A stretch of 53,589 bases of DNA from Clostridia bacterium (GCA_017620455.1 JAFZQK010000078.1:1-53589); one strand, 5' to 3'; shown: positions 25,465 through 35,100, counted from the stretch's first letter. Notes: a model not told the origin generated them from the letters alone. A program made the numbers and translations.

Positions 25465-25512
25465 CAGGGTGCGATGCACCCTGACGCGGGTTTCAGGGCC
25501 GCGGAGGCCCTG
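25465..25512 (-). terminator. Tandem hairpins just after the PRTase gene
   Basis: CAGGGTGC-gat-GCACCCTG (25465-25483) and CAGGGCC-gcgga-GGCCCTG (25494-25512) are both perfect. Neither has a T-run, so termination is uncertain; they could be RNA-stability or protein-binding elements. Confidence 0.35.
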
Positions 25513-25528
25513 ACAATCCTCCCTCGGC

Positions 25529-26089
25529 TCAGGCTTTTTCCGTTCCGTCGGGGTTGAACAGGGGCAGCTTCTCCAGGTAGATGATGTCGTCCCGTTCGGT
25601 GGCGTCGCCCTCGGCCAGGATGGCCATTTTGCCCACGATGTTGCCCCCCGCCTGCTTCACCAGCTCCTCCACGGCCCGGAGGGATTCGCCGGTGGAGATC
25701 ACGTCGTCCACGATCAGCACCCGGCGGCCGCGCATGAAGTCCGCGTCCTCCTGGTCGATGCATAGGGTCTGCTCCTTGGCGGTGGTGATGGAATTCACCT
25801 TCACGGTGAACACGTTCTTCATATACAGCTTGGGCACCTTCCGGGCGATCAGATACCGGTTGGTGCCGGCCTGGCGGGCCATTTCATAGGCCAGGGGGAT
25901 GCCCTTCGCCTCGGCGGTGATCAGGATGTCGTATTCCGGCGCCTTTTTCAGCAGCTCCCGGGCGCAGGCCTGCGTCAGCTCCACATCCCCGAAAATCACG
26001 AAGCCGGCGATATACAGTTCGTCATTCACCCGGCACAATGTCAGATCCCTCTTCAGCCCCGCCACATGCAAAGGATACGTCATGCTCAT
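25529..26089 (-). CDS. Purine-type phosphoribosyltransferase (adenine phosphoribosyltransferase-like)
   Basis: 186 residues from ATG 26089. The PRPP-binding motif is RVLIVDDVISTGESLRAVEEL, and ILITAEAKGIPLAYEMAR resembles the adenine-PRTase/Xpt segment that precedes the flexible loop. It transfers a base to PRPP; adenine or a related purine is likely but the hood region differs from classical Apt, so substrate remains open. The ribosome site (GAGAAG) is modest; TTG 26110 and ATG 26083 are alternatives. It is transcribed after the Lgt-like gene or from its own weak promoter. An inverted repeat GTAAC-N5-GTTAC (26118-26132) overlaps the possible -10 box. Confidence 0.75.
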   Translation of the reverse strand: MSMTYPLHVAGLKRDLTLCRVNDELYIAGFVIFGDVELTQACARELLKKAPEYDILITAEAKGIPLAYEMARQAGTNRYLIARKVPKLYMKNVFTVKVNSITTAKEQTLCIDQEDADFMRGRRVLIVDDVISTGESLRAVEELVKQAGGNIVGKMAILAEGDATERDDIIYLEKLPLFNPDGTEKA

Positions 26090-26140
26090 TGCTTCTCGCT
26101 TCTTTCCCAATTTTATTGTAACAGTTCGTTACCGTTCATT

Positions 26141-27124
26141 TTAACAGGCCGGCGCCTGTTTTGTCAACCTGTTCCCCCGGGACAGCACCATCCGCCCCGC
26201 CGCGATGCCGAAGGCGACGCTGCACAGCGCCATGGCCAGGTAAATGGCCCACACCGGCATCCAGGTCAGGATCTTGCCGTCCGCGGCGAATTCCAGGGCG
26301 ATCACCACCCCGGCGCACAGCAGCGCCACGGCCCAGCATACGATGATCCCGGTTTTTTTCATGCCGGGGTTATGCCGCTTCTTTGCCCATTTCACCGTGG
26401 CTGCGATCATCAGCCCGGCGATCACCAGGGCGGAGAGCAGCTGCGCCACGCGGATAAAGAAGATCAGCCGCAGGTATTCGTCCCGCCGCAGCCCTTCCAG
26501 GGTGATCTGGGCGGCGCAGTACAGGATCAGGAACAGCTTCGCCCTTTCGCCGCCGGTGCGCCGGCTGGTCAGAAGGATCACCAGCATCATCAGCGCCCAC
26601 AGCCCCTCCAGCACGAAAACGGCCCAGTACCATTCCTCATACTCGTTGACCACCGCGAAGGGGAAGCGCATGAAGGTATCGTCCAGCACGTCCAGGCCGT
26701 ACCCGTCGCCGCTCAGGTATTCCGCAAAGCGGCACAGGGCGATGGTCAGCGCCGCGGGGGCGGCCATGGCGTCCAGCACCGATCCGGTCTTCTGCCGGGT
26801 GAGCCGGGCGGTGAGCCACCCCGCCAGCGCGCAGCCGGCCACGGCGCCCAGCAGCATGAATTCCCCTTCCCCGGGGCGGAGCACATTCTCCAGCCCGATT
26901 TCCAGGTAATGCCGGATGCGCACCAGGCAATAGCCCAGCCGCGCGGCCCGGGGGCCCAGCAGCAGGCAGAACGCCGCGCACAGCGCCGCGGTGCCGCCCT
27001 TGAGGCCGTCCCGGCGGCACACCAGCGCCAGCGCCGCAATCCCCATGGCCAGGGCCAGCAGCACGCTCAGGGCGTAGGGCGTCACCTGAAGGCCAAGCAG
27101 TTCAAACATCGGTTCGTTGCTCAT
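26141..27124 (-). CDS. Divergent Lgt-like polytopic membrane protein
   Basis: About 327 residues with at least eight hydrophobic segments. FELLGLQVTPYALSVLLALAMG and LCRFAEYLSGDGYG, then ITLEGLRRDEYLRL, follow the layout of prolipoprotein diacylglyceryl transferase (Lgt: GRxGNFxNGExxG and VExxR). The Arg of the signature is kept, but Asn is Glu and the catalytic His segment (HGAxxG) reads LLGAVAG. A conventional Lgt activity is therefore doubtful, though a related phosphatidylglycerol- or lipid-handling role is possible. ATG 27124 is better spaced from CGGAG than ATG 27130. It follows the NAGPA-type gene by 11 bp. Confidence 0.6.
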   Translation of the reverse strand: MSNEPMFELLGLQVTPYALSVLLALAMGIAALALVCRRDGLKGGTAALCAAFCLLLGPRAARLGYCLVRIRHYLEIGLENVLRPGEGEFMLLGAVAGCALAGWLTARLTRQKTGSVLDAMAAPAALTIALCRFAEYLSGDGYGLDVLDDTFMRFPFAVVNEYEEWYWAVFVLEGLWALMMLVILLTSRRTGGERAKLFLILYCAAQITLEGLRRDEYLRLIFFIRVAQLLSALVIAGLMIAATVKWAKKRHNPGMKKTGIIVCWAVALLCAGVVIALEFAADGKILTWMPVWAIYLAMALCSVAFGIAAGRMVLSRGNRLTKQAPAC

Positions 27125-27135
27125 GGGCATCTCCG

Positions 27136-28071
27136 TTATTCCACATACGCGCTGGCAAAGAACAGGATATCCCGGATGGGCCGGTTCTTATTGGTGTCCT
27201 TTTCCATGGCGTTGATTTTCACATGGCTGAAATTCTTTTTCCCGGAGGTTTCTTTCTGGAGGAACACCATCTGCGCCGAGGAGCCGCCGTCCAGGGTGTA
27301 GGCGTTCTGCACGCCCTCAAAGGAAGCCACCAGCTGGGAAAATTCATCCAGCGTCATGCCCTTGGAGCCGGGATCGTCCGGCCCTTCGCAGCAGACGCAC
27401 AGGTATTCCAGCTTGCCCACCTGGGCCACGCACATGCGCTGGGTTTTCTTGTTGGGGCCGTCGTCCATGTTCTGGTATTCTGTGCGGCGCACGCCATTGA
27501 TCACCAGGCCCGGGCCGAAGGTATAGGCGTTCATCACCGTGCCCTCAAAGGCGTCCACGTCCGCGGGCTTCGCGGCGGGCAGGATGGTAAAGTCCCCCTG
27601 GTCGTCGATGATGAGGATGTCCGGCATCCGGTCGTCCACCAGGGGCTTGATGTTCCGGCGGTATTCCACGCCCTGGCGCACCACAAAGCCGATGGGCGTG
27701 TTGCTTCCCAGGCGGCGTTCGCAGAAATCCCCGTCGATGGCCAGCACGGCGTTCACGCGCCCCGCCATGATGTAGCCCGGCTTCGTCACCGTGCTGTAAA
27801 AATCGTCCAGCACGTAGGACCGGATCTGGGTGGCGTTGGCGATTTTGATATGCGCCGCGAAATATTTGGAATCAAACATTTTCCCCGTTTCGATCCGGAC
27901 GGAGATGGAGGGGTCCTCGTACGTCATTTCGTCCACCAGGCCGTCCTTGCGCGGCTCCGGGCATTTGATCACGTCCGGCGCGATTTCAATGATATCCGCC
28001 AGCGCCGCGGCGGGCAGAAGCAGGGTCAGCATCAGCGTCAGGCTCAGCATGATCCGCAGGGCTTTTTTCAT
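27136..28071 (-). CDS. Exported phosphodiester-glycosidase (NAGPA-domain) family protein
   Basis: 311 residues with a clear signal peptide (KKALRIMLSLTLMLTLLLPAAALA, cleavage likely after ALA). The domain reads VLAIDGDFCERR..GFVVRQG, FGPGLVINGVRR, CVCCEGPDDPGSKGMTLDEF and NAYTLDGGSSAQMVF, the pattern of the phosphodiester glycosidase domain of human NAGPA and bacterial wall or spore proteins. It would act outside the cell on a sugar-phosphodiester, perhaps wall teichoic acid or exopolymer. GGAGG precedes ATG 28071, and a consensus promoter lies upstream, tightly divergent from the phosphoesterase-argH pair. Confidence 0.85.
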   Translation of the reverse strand: MKKALRIMLSLTLMLTLLLPAAALADIIEIAPDVIKCPEPRKDGLVDEMTYEDPSISVRIETGKMFDSKYFAAHIKIANATQIRSYVLDDFYSTVTKPGYIMAGRVNAVLAIDGDFCERRLGSNTPIGFVVRQGVEYRRNIKPLVDDRMPDILIIDDQGDFTILPAAKPADVDAFEGTVMNAYTFGPGLVINGVRRTEYQNMDDGPNKKTQRMCVAQVGKLEYLCVCCEGPDDPGSKGMTLDEFSQLVASFEGVQNAYTLDGGSSAQMVFLQKETSGKKNFSHVKINAMEKDTNKNRPIRDILFFASAYVE

Positions 28072-28112
28072 CGGTACGCCTCCTTGTTCCAGGCGCTCAG
28101 GCGCCTGCTGAT

Positions 28113-28141
28113 ATTATATCGGTTACCGCCAAGGATGTCAA
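28113..28141 (-). promoter_or_regulatory. Consensus SigA promoter of the NAGPA-type gene
   Basis: Minus strand exact TTGACA (28141-28136), 17-bp spacer, exact TATAAT (28118-28113). Confidence 0.85.
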
Positions 28142-28143
28142 TT

Positions 28144-28166
28144 CCCCGGGGCTTGTCCCGCCGGGG
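28144..28166. promoter_or_regulatory. Inverted repeat between divergent promoters, candidate operator
   Basis: CCCCGG (28144-28149) and CCGGGG (28161-28166) with an 11-bp spacer that contains the plus-strand -35 box; the minus-strand -35 box ends 3 bp before it. Confidence 0.35.
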
Positions 28167-28181
28167 CAAACCTGATATAAT
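28153..28181 (+). promoter_or_regulatory. SigA promoter of the phosphoesterase-argH pair
   Basis: TTGTCC (28153-28158), 17-bp spacer, exact TATAAT (28176-28181), 31 bp before ATG 28213. Confidence 0.75.
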
Positions 28182-28212
28182 AACACCGTATCAACGAAGC
28201 GGGGAGGTCCTT

Positions 28213-29340
28213 ATGCAAACCACGGTCCGGCGCCTGTCCCTCCCGGATCACCGGCGCATCCTGATGCTGTCCGATCCCCACGGCCACGCGGACGGCCTGC
28301 GGGCGATCCTCAGGGAAGCGGGCTTTTCCGGGGATGACGTGCTGATCCTGCTGGGGGATTATCTGGAAAAAGGGCCCCAGAGCCTGGAAACGCTGCGGCT
28401 GGTGATGGAATTGCAGCGCACCCGCGCCGTCTATCCCCTCATGGGGAACGTGGACCTGTGGCGGCTGGAAATGCTGGAAAGCGAAGATGAAGCCGCCCAG
28501 CGCGAAATGAAGGCCTATTCCCTGAAGGCGAAGGCATGGTGGGGCGGCAGCCTGCTGCACGAAATGTGCGCGGAGCTGGGCCGCCCGCTTGCGGAGGATA
28601 CCGATATCTGCGCCCTGTTCCCGGAGATCCGGCGGCATTTTGCCCCGGAGATCGCCTTTCTCCGTTCCCTGCCCGCCATCCTGGAGACCCAGCGCTTCAT
28701 TTTCGTCCATGGCGGCGTTCCCCACGAGGACCTTGCCGCCCTGGAGGGCACGGACGCCTATCCCCTGCTGAAATTCGACGATTTTTACAGCGCGGGCCTG
28801 TCCTTTCGCAAAACCGTGGTGGTGGGCCACTGGCCCACGGTGCTCTACAGCCCCATGAACCCGGTGTTCGATCCCATCGTGGACCGGGAGCGGCACATCA
28901 TCTGCCTGGACGGGGCCTGCGGGGTAAAATCGGAAGGCCAGCTGAATCTGCTGATCCTGCCGGACCGGGAAAGCAGCGATTATTCCTTCATCACCTGGGA
29001 CGCCCTGCCCCGGATCACCGCCCTGGACGCCCAGGCCGCGTCCCCGAAGGAAAAGGCGCGCTACATCCGCTGGAACGACCATGCGGTGACGCTGCTGCGG
29101 CGGGGCGAGGAAATGAGCCGCATCCTCTACAAGGACGAGCCCATGGACGTGCCCACCTGCTTCCTCTTCGACCACGGCGGGGTGCTCAGCTGCTCCGACG
29201 TGACGGATTACCTGCTCCCCGTTGAGCCGGGGGACGAACTGCACTTGATCCTGGCCCTGAAGCGGGGCTGCTATGTGAAAAAAGACGGCGCCGCCGGCTG
29301 GTATCTGGGCCGGTGGACGGCGGAAACGAAAGAAGGATGA
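28213..29340 (+). CDS. Calcineurin-like metallophosphoesterase with C-terminal extension
   Basis: 375 residues, GGGGAGG before ATG 28213. The phosphoesterase domain (about 1-240) has LMLSDPHGHADG, LLGDYLEKGPQS, LMGNVDLWRLEM, FVHGGVPHEDL and VVGHWPTVLYS. This corresponds to D-x-H, GDxxxxG, GNHD/E, H and GHxx of protein phosphatase-like enzymes, except that the GNH His is Val. A C-terminal part of about 100 residues (from TWDALPRITALDA) is not recognised. Substrate unknown; dinucleotide or phosphoprotein are the usual options. argH starts 3 bp after its stop, so they form one transcript. Confidence 0.8.
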   Translation: MQTTVRRLSLPDHRRILMLSDPHGHADGLRAILREAGFSGDDVLILLGDYLEKGPQSLETLRLVMELQRTRAVYPLMGNVDLWRLEMLESEDEAAQREMKAYSLKAKAWWGGSLLHEMCAELGRPLAEDTDICALFPEIRRHFAPEIAFLRSLPAILETQRFIFVHGGVPHEDLAALEGTDAYPLLKFDDFYSAGLSFRKTVVVGHWPTVLYSPMNPVFDPIVDRERHIICLDGACGVKSEGQLNLLILPDRESSDYSFITWDALPRITALDAQAASPKEKARYIRWNDHAVTLLRRGEEMSRILYKDEPMDVPTCFLFDHGGVLSCSDVTDYLLPVEPGDELHLILALKRGCYVKKDGAAGWYLGRWTAETKEG

Positions 29341-29343
29341 GCC

Positions 29344-30723
29344 ATGAAGCTTTGGGGCGGACGGTTCCAGAAGGAAACCAATCATCTGGTGGACGATTTT
29401 CATTCCTCCATTTCCTTTGACAAGCGCCTGTATGCCCAGGATATCCGGGGCAGCATGGCCCATGCCAAAATGCTCCGCCGCCAGGGCATCCTCAGCACGG
29501 AGGACGAGCAGGCCATCCAGCGGGGCCTGCGGGAAATCCTTGCGGACATGGAGGCGGGAAAAATCGCCTTCCCGCCGGAGAGCGAGGACATCCACATGCT
29601 GGTGGAATCAATCCTCACCGAGCGTATCGGCGAGGCGGGCAAGCGGCTGCACACCGGCCGCAGCCGCAACGATCAGGTGGCCACCGATATGCACCTGTAC
29701 GCCAAGGATACCTGCGGCGATACGCTGGCGCTGCTGCGGGAATTGGAAGAACTGCTGCTGGAATTGGCCGAAAAGCACTGCGAAGACGTGATGCCCGGTT
29801 ACACCCATCTGCAGCGCGCCCAGCCCGTGACGCTGGGGCACCACCTGATGGCGTATTTTGAAATGTTCCGGCGGGACATGATCCGCGTCCGGAACGCCCG
29901 GGCCGCCGCCGACGTCTGCCCCCTGGGCAGCGGCGCCCTGGCCGGCACCACCTATCCCCTGGATCGGGAATTCGCCGCCGGCGAGCTGGGCTTTTCCGCC
30001 GTCAGCGAAAACAGCCTGGACGGCGTCAGCGACCGGGATTTTCTGCTGGATTACCTGGCCGCTGCTGCGTTGGGCATGATGCACTTAAGCCGCTTCTGCG
30101 AGGAAATGGTGCTCTGGAGCAGCCTGGAATTCGGCTTCGTCACCATGGACGACGGCTTCGCCACCGGCTCCTCCATGATGCCGCAGAAAAAGAACCCCGA
30201 CGTGGCGGAGCTGATCCGGGGCAAGACCGGCCGGGTCTACGGGGACCTGACCGCCCTGCTCACCGCCATGAAGGGCCTGCCCCTGGCCTATAACAAGGAC
30301 ATGCAGGAGGACAAGGAGAGCTTTTTCGACGCCCGGGATACCTGGATCAAGTGCCTGCACGTCTTCACCGAAATGCTGCGCACGGCCGCCTTCCGCACGG
30401 ACAGGATGCTCAAAAGCGCCAGCGCGGGCTTCGCCAACGCCACGGACCTGGCGGATTACCTGGTGAAAAAGGGCGTGCCCTTCCGGGACGCCCACGCCGT
30501 ATCCGGCCGTCTGGTGGCCCATTGCCTGGAAAAGGGCTGCGCCCTGGACGATCTGTCTCTGGAGGAAATGCGCCTGTTCTCCCCCGCTTTCGATCAGGAC
30601 GTATACGCCGCCATTTCCCTTTCCGCCTGCGTTTCCGCCCGGGATCTCACCGGCGGCCCCGCGCCCCGTCAGGTCCGCGCCGCCATCGCCCGGGGCCGGG
30701 AATGGCTCGCCGCTTTCCAATAA
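29344..30723 (+). CDS. argH: Argininosuccinate lyase
   Basis: 459 residues, the family length. KLWGGRF starts the protein; SEDIHMLVE, LHTGRSRNDQVATD, GYTHLQRAQPVTLGHH and the signature GSSMMPQKKNPDVAELIRGK (catalytic Ser loop) follow. The enzyme splits argininosuccinate into arginine and fumarate. argG is not in the window, so argH is separated from the rest of the pathway and instead shares a promoter with a phosphoesterase gene. AGAAGGATGA lies before ATG 29344. Confidence 0.97.
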   Translation: MKLWGGRFQKETNHLVDDFHSSISFDKRLYAQDIRGSMAHAKMLRRQGILSTEDEQAIQRGLREILADMEAGKIAFPPESEDIHMLVESILTERIGEAGKRLHTGRSRNDQVATDMHLYAKDTCGDTLALLRELEELLLELAEKHCEDVMPGYTHLQRAQPVTLGHHLMAYFEMFRRDMIRVRNARAAADVCPLGSGALAGTTYPLDREFAAGELGFSAVSENSLDGVSDRDFLLDYLAAAALGMMHLSRFCEEMVLWSSLEFGFVTMDDGFATGSSMMPQKKNPDVAELIRGKTGRVYGDLTALLTAMKGLPLAYNKDMQEDKESFFDARDTWIKCLHVFTEMLRTAAFRTDRMLKSASAGFANATDLADYLVKKGVPFRDAHAVSGRLVAHCLEKGCALDDLSLEEMRLFSPAFDQDVYAAISLSACVSARDLTGGPAPRQVRAAIARGREWLAAFQ

Positions 30724-30813
30724 TCCTCATCCCGTTTTCCCGCGCCGGAAGAAGCAAGCGGCCCGCCCGCCCTTCCCCCGGCGTTTTTTGCTGCCCGGAA
30801 AGCCCGTCCGCAG

Positions 30814-30842
30814 TTGATTTTCCCGGCCCGGTCTTTTATAAT
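30814..30842 (+). promoter_or_regulatory. SigA promoter of the GT4 gene
   Basis: TTGATT (30814-30819), 17-bp spacer, exact TATAAT (30837-30842). The gap 30724-30813 after argH has only a weak CGCCGG/CCGGCG-TTTTTT stem (30743-30786) that could terminate argH. Confidence 0.75.
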
Positions 30843-30895
30843 ACTTCTTGAAAAACATCCCAAAAACCGATGGAACGGCGGGGAGGGAGATGCCC

Positions 30896-32035
30896 ATGAA
30901 AATCGCCGTGGTCTGCGACGTGCTGGGAGAAGAGAACAACGGCACCACCGTCGCCGCCATGAACCTGATCCGTTTCCTGCGCAGCCGGGGCCACGAGGTG
31001 CGCGTGGTCTGTCCGGACGAATACCGGCGGGGACAGGAAGGCTTTTTTGTGGTGCCCCAGCTCAACGTGGGGCCGCTGAACGATTACGTGCGCCGGAACG
31101 GCGTATCCATCGCCGTGTCCGACGGCGCGGTGCTGCGCAGCGCCCTGGAAGACGTGGACATCATCCACATCATGACCCCGTTTTTCCTGGGCAAGGCGGC
31201 TCTAGAATACGGCCGCAGCCACCGGATCCCCGTCACGGCGGGGTTTCACGCCCAGGCGGAAAACATCACCAACCACCTGCACCTGATGAACAGCCATCTG
31301 GTGAACAACCTGACGTACAGGGTGATGTACCGCCTGGTGTTTCAGTATGTGGACGCCATTCATTACCCCACACGGTTCATCCGGGAGGTGTTTGAAAAAG
31401 AGGTTGGCCCCACCAACGGGTATGTGATCTCCAACGGGGTAAACAGCCGGTTCGTGAAAACCGCGGTGGAGCGGCCCCCGGAATGGGAAGGGAAATACGT
31501 GATCCTCTTTACCGGCCGCTACGGGCTGGAAAAATCTCATAAAGTGCTGATCGACGCCGTGGCCGGATCCAAATACCAATTCCGGATCCAGCTGGTTTTC
31601 GCCGGGGCGGGCCCGCTGGAAAACGAGCTGCGGGCTTACGGCGAAAAGCTGATCCATCCCCCCGTGATGCGGTTCTTTTCCCGGGAGGACATGCTCCGGG
31701 TCATCAACAGCGCGGATCTGTACGTCCATCCCGCGGAAATCGAGATTGAGGCCATCGCCTGCCTGGAGGCCATCTCCTGTGGGCTGGTGCCGGTGATCGC
31801 CGATTCCCCCCGCAGCGCCACGCGCTTTTTCGCCCTGGAGGAAAACAACCTGTTCCGCTGCAACGACAGCTCCGACCTCGCCCGGAAAATCGAATACTGG
31901 ATGGAGCACCCGGAGGAAAAGGAGAAGTGCAGCCTGAAATACCAGGGCTATACCCGCCAGTTTGAGCAGCAGCGCTGCATGGAGGCCATGGAACAGATGC
32001 TGCTGGAAACCGCGGCGAAGCGCCGCCCCGCCTGA
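30896..32035 (+). CDS. GT4-family glycosyltransferase
   Basis: 379 residues from ATG 30896, which is 8 nt after GGGAGGG; ATG 30890 is too close. The GT-B fold shows KIAVVCDVLGEENNGTTVAAM..LIRFLRSRGHEVRVV, then IIHIMTPFFLG, NGVNSRFV, ILFTGRYGLEKSHKVLIDAV, VFAGAGPLENEL and the donor-binding VHPAEIEIEAIACLEAISCGLVPVI (E-x7-E). Family GT4 includes diacylglycerol glucosyltransferases and surface-glycan enzymes; the closest feel is to the lipid mannosyl/glucosyltransferases of Gram-positives, but acceptor is inference. Single gene with its own promoter. The next promoter begins 20 bp after the stop. Confidence 0.88.
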   Translation: MKIAVVCDVLGEENNGTTVAAMNLIRFLRSRGHEVRVVCPDEYRRGQEGFFVVPQLNVGPLNDYVRRNGVSIAVSDGAVLRSALEDVDIIHIMTPFFLGKAALEYGRSHRIPVTAGFHAQAENITNHLHLMNSHLVNNLTYRVMYRLVFQYVDAIHYPTRFIREVFEKEVGPTNGYVISNGVNSRFVKTAVERPPEWEGKYVILFTGRYGLEKSHKVLIDAVAGSKYQFRIQLVFAGAGPLENELRAYGEKLIHPPVMRFFSREDMLRVINSADLYVHPAEIEIEAIACLEAISCGLVPVIADSPRSATRFFALEENNLFRCNDSSDLARKIEYWMEHPEEKEKCSLKYQGYTRQFEQQRCMEAMEQMLLETAAKRRPA

Positions 32036-32055
32036 TCCCGGCGCCTCCGCCCCGG

Positions 32056-32084
32056 TTGCCAATTCCTGCCGTTTCCGCTATAAT
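32056..32084 (+). promoter_or_regulatory. SigA promoter of the large exported protein gene
   Basis: TTGCCA (32056-32061), 17-bp spacer, exact TATAAT (32079-32084); AAGGAGG precedes ATG 32151. Confidence 0.75.
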
Positions 32085-32150
32085 ATGTAATGACTAAAGT
32101 ACGATTTATCCCGTTTCCGGCAATCCCCATCTTTCAAGGAGGGATCCATC

Positions 32151-35100
32151 ATGAAAAGAGCCTTATTCATCCTGCTCTCGGCCCTGCTCCTGTGCCTGCT
32201 GGCCGTCTCCGCCCCGGCGGAAAACAGCAATTTCGTCAGTTCGGGCGGCTGGTTCGCTTACAAGGACGGCTACATGTATTTCGTCGGCAAGGACTGGACC
32301 AGCAAAAACCTGAACGACGGCCGGGAAACGGGCTACCCGGATTCCGTGGAATTCTGGCGGATCGCCGATCAGCCCGGCGCGCAGAAGGAGCTGCTGGCTT
32401 CCCTGCCCGCGGCGCAGATCGGCGGAGTGGCCCTGGATCCCGGCTATTCCCTGGTGCCGATGGACGGCGCGCTCTGGTTTGTGCGCGAGTGGCCGGGCGA
32501 GCCCCATGAATTCAAGGATCAGCTCTGCCGGCTGGATCTTGCCTCCGGAAATGCGGAGATCCTCGAAAGGATCCTCTCCAGCCTGGCATACAGTTCAACG
32601 AATTACGTCAGCATTCCCTTCTTTCTTGACGGCGATCAAATTTACTTTCTGGCCTACTCCGGGGAAGCCATGACGCTGGATACCCGCACGAAGGAGATCA
32701 GCCCGTGGACGCCGCAATTCGGTCTGGAAAGCGGAAGAAACAGAATTTCTGTTTCCCGTCGGTTCGGCCCGGGCTATATCCTGGAAATCAAGGACGGGTA
32801 TTTCTACTATGTGGACACCGACCCGCTGGCGAACGATCCGATGGACAACCGGTATTACTGCATTTTCCGCAGGCCGGTTTCCGGCGGGGACCGGGAACTT
32901 GTGATCCCCCGCCTCGCCGATTACGGCGAAGCAGACTTCGCCTTCGTTCAGGGGGATATGATTTTCCTGTTCAACGGCGAAAAGATGTTCTGCGTGGATC
33001 TGGCGTCGAAACAGGCGGTGGATCAGGTTGCGATGGATCAGGTCACGCATATTTCCAATCAGTACGGCGCAACGCTGAATGTGGAAAACGGAAAGGTATA
33101 TTTCCTGAAAACGGACGGCCTCTACGTCAAAACCATCGGCGCGGACGACGAAACGCTGCTGATCTCCGGGGACACGGAAGGCTTTGAAGGGCTGGCGTTG
33201 GGGGAAAACTATTTTTACCTCCGCCGGAGCGACAGGGTGCTTTTCCGCGTGCCCCGTTCCGCCCGCTTCTTCCAGGAGGCGGAGATCCTTCTGAAAGAAG
33301 AGCCCGAGCCGGAGCCGCAGGAGGAAGACGGCTGGAAGTTCATCGAATATGAAAACTGCGTCACCGTGGAAGACTATGTGGGCGAGGAAAGCACTGTTCA
33401 GGCCCCCGCGGCGATCCACGGAAAGCCCGTGATCCGCGTTTCATTGGATCCCTACAGCAAAACCAACCAGGTGGTGCGGGCGCTGACGATCCCGGAGGGC
33501 GTGATCCGGCTCGGCGTGATCGGTGGGGATAACCTGACGGATCTGTGGCTGCCCTCCTCCCTGGAGTACATGAGCAACGACGGCTATCCGCGCGTTTTTG
33601 CCACCACGGATGGCTGCGTGATCCGTTACGCGGGCACCCGGGCGGAATGGCAGGCCCTGGACGACCGCTCCTGGTCGGACTACGCCAGCTGGAATTTCAA
33701 AGACCTCACCGGCCTGCGCGTCCTTTGCTCCGACGGCGAATGGTTCCAGCCCGGCACCACGCCGGCCCCCGCCCCCGACGAGCCGGAGGACGAACTGATT
33801 TCCGGCGACAATCCCGGGGATTACACCGAGGTCTGGGCCCACACCTGGTATCGGCCGGACGAGCCGGAAACCCAGCTGATCATCACCCCCAACGGGGACG
33901 GCATGCTGCGCATGGAAATGTACTTCTACCGCATGGTGGGCGGCATCGAGGTATATTTTGAGCCCATCGACTACGTGTGCATCCAGTTTGAGGACACCAT
34001 GGGCGATTTTTCCGGCATCATGTATTTCGATCCAAAGCAGGACAATTACCTGCACCTGCTGATGGACACCTTCTCCTGGAACGAGGACGACCCGTTCCAT
34101 CAGTATTTCCAGAACGAGATCCTTTTCACCGCCGACGACATGCCGGATCTGAGCCGCTACGTCTGGGATTTCGTGGACGGCTCCGATTACGAAGAGGGGG
34201 ACTGGTACGTTTCCGAAGAGGAATGTGCGCAGCTGTTTAATACCCTGAGCCGCTATCCCCTGATCGCCTGCTCCGGGGCCGGGGCGTGGGCGGGAGAACT
34301 GCACGTCCTGCCCGACGGCCGTTTCACCGGCTATTACTACGATTCCGACGCGGACGTGGTCTACGAGGTCTCCTTCTCCGGCGAATTCATCCCCTCCGGC
34401 ACCGAGCGCTGGGGAGAGAACGTTTACGGCCTGTGGGTGGAAAACCTGACGACGCAGCAAGCCCCCGGCACCGAAGCGGTCAGTACATACGGCGACCGGA
34501 TCGTGTACAACGAATCGCCCATCGCCGACCGGAGCTATCTGCGGCTGACCCTGCCGGGGGCGCCGGACGACGAGATCCCGGAATTGGTGCAGGGCGAGAT
34601 CGGCGGCACATACGACGTATGGAGCGATTATTCCCGCTTCATCACCCTCACCGGCGACGACGGCTGGGGCTTCTTCGCGGACACGGAAAACCCGGAATCC
34701 CTGAATCTGGAGCCCATTCCCGCTGCCCACAGCGAAAAACCGGCGGATGACAAGGCCACGGGCTATATGCGCTGCGAATTTGATGAGATCACCTTTGAAG
34801 TCCCCGACGATTGGACGTTTATCGAATCAGACTTCGATCTGCACCGCTATCTGCCTCCGTCCCCGCTGAACGAGACGGTTTACAATCAGATCATTCTTTG
34901 GAGCATGCCGGGAGAAACCTACGAGGAGATGCTGAGCAGCCTCCGGCAAGGCAGCAACAGCAGCACCCGCGCATACGCCCTGACCATTGACGGCCACAGC
35001 GCAAGGGTGATCGAGGACATTTTCGAGTTTGAAACAGGAAGAAACAGGATCGACACCCTCGTTTATCTGCGCCGGGATAACGGGACCGACCTGTACATCG

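Larger units (their letters stand above)
25138..25528. other. 391-bp intergenic region made mostly of hairpins; no supported gene
   Basis: Between convergent genes. It holds, in order: the composite repeat (25141-25223), a GC-rich small hairpin (25296-25316), a long hairpin with T-run (25317-25381), and two perfect hairpins with near-identical 5' arms, CAGGGTGC (25465-25483) and CAGGGCC (25494-25512). Short open frames occur but lack ribosome sites and protein-like composition. Confidence 0.6.

Noticed and set aside
25257..25484. Small plus-strand open frames in the hairpin-rich gap
   Set aside because: They run through terminators, lack ribosome sites and have no protein-like pattern.
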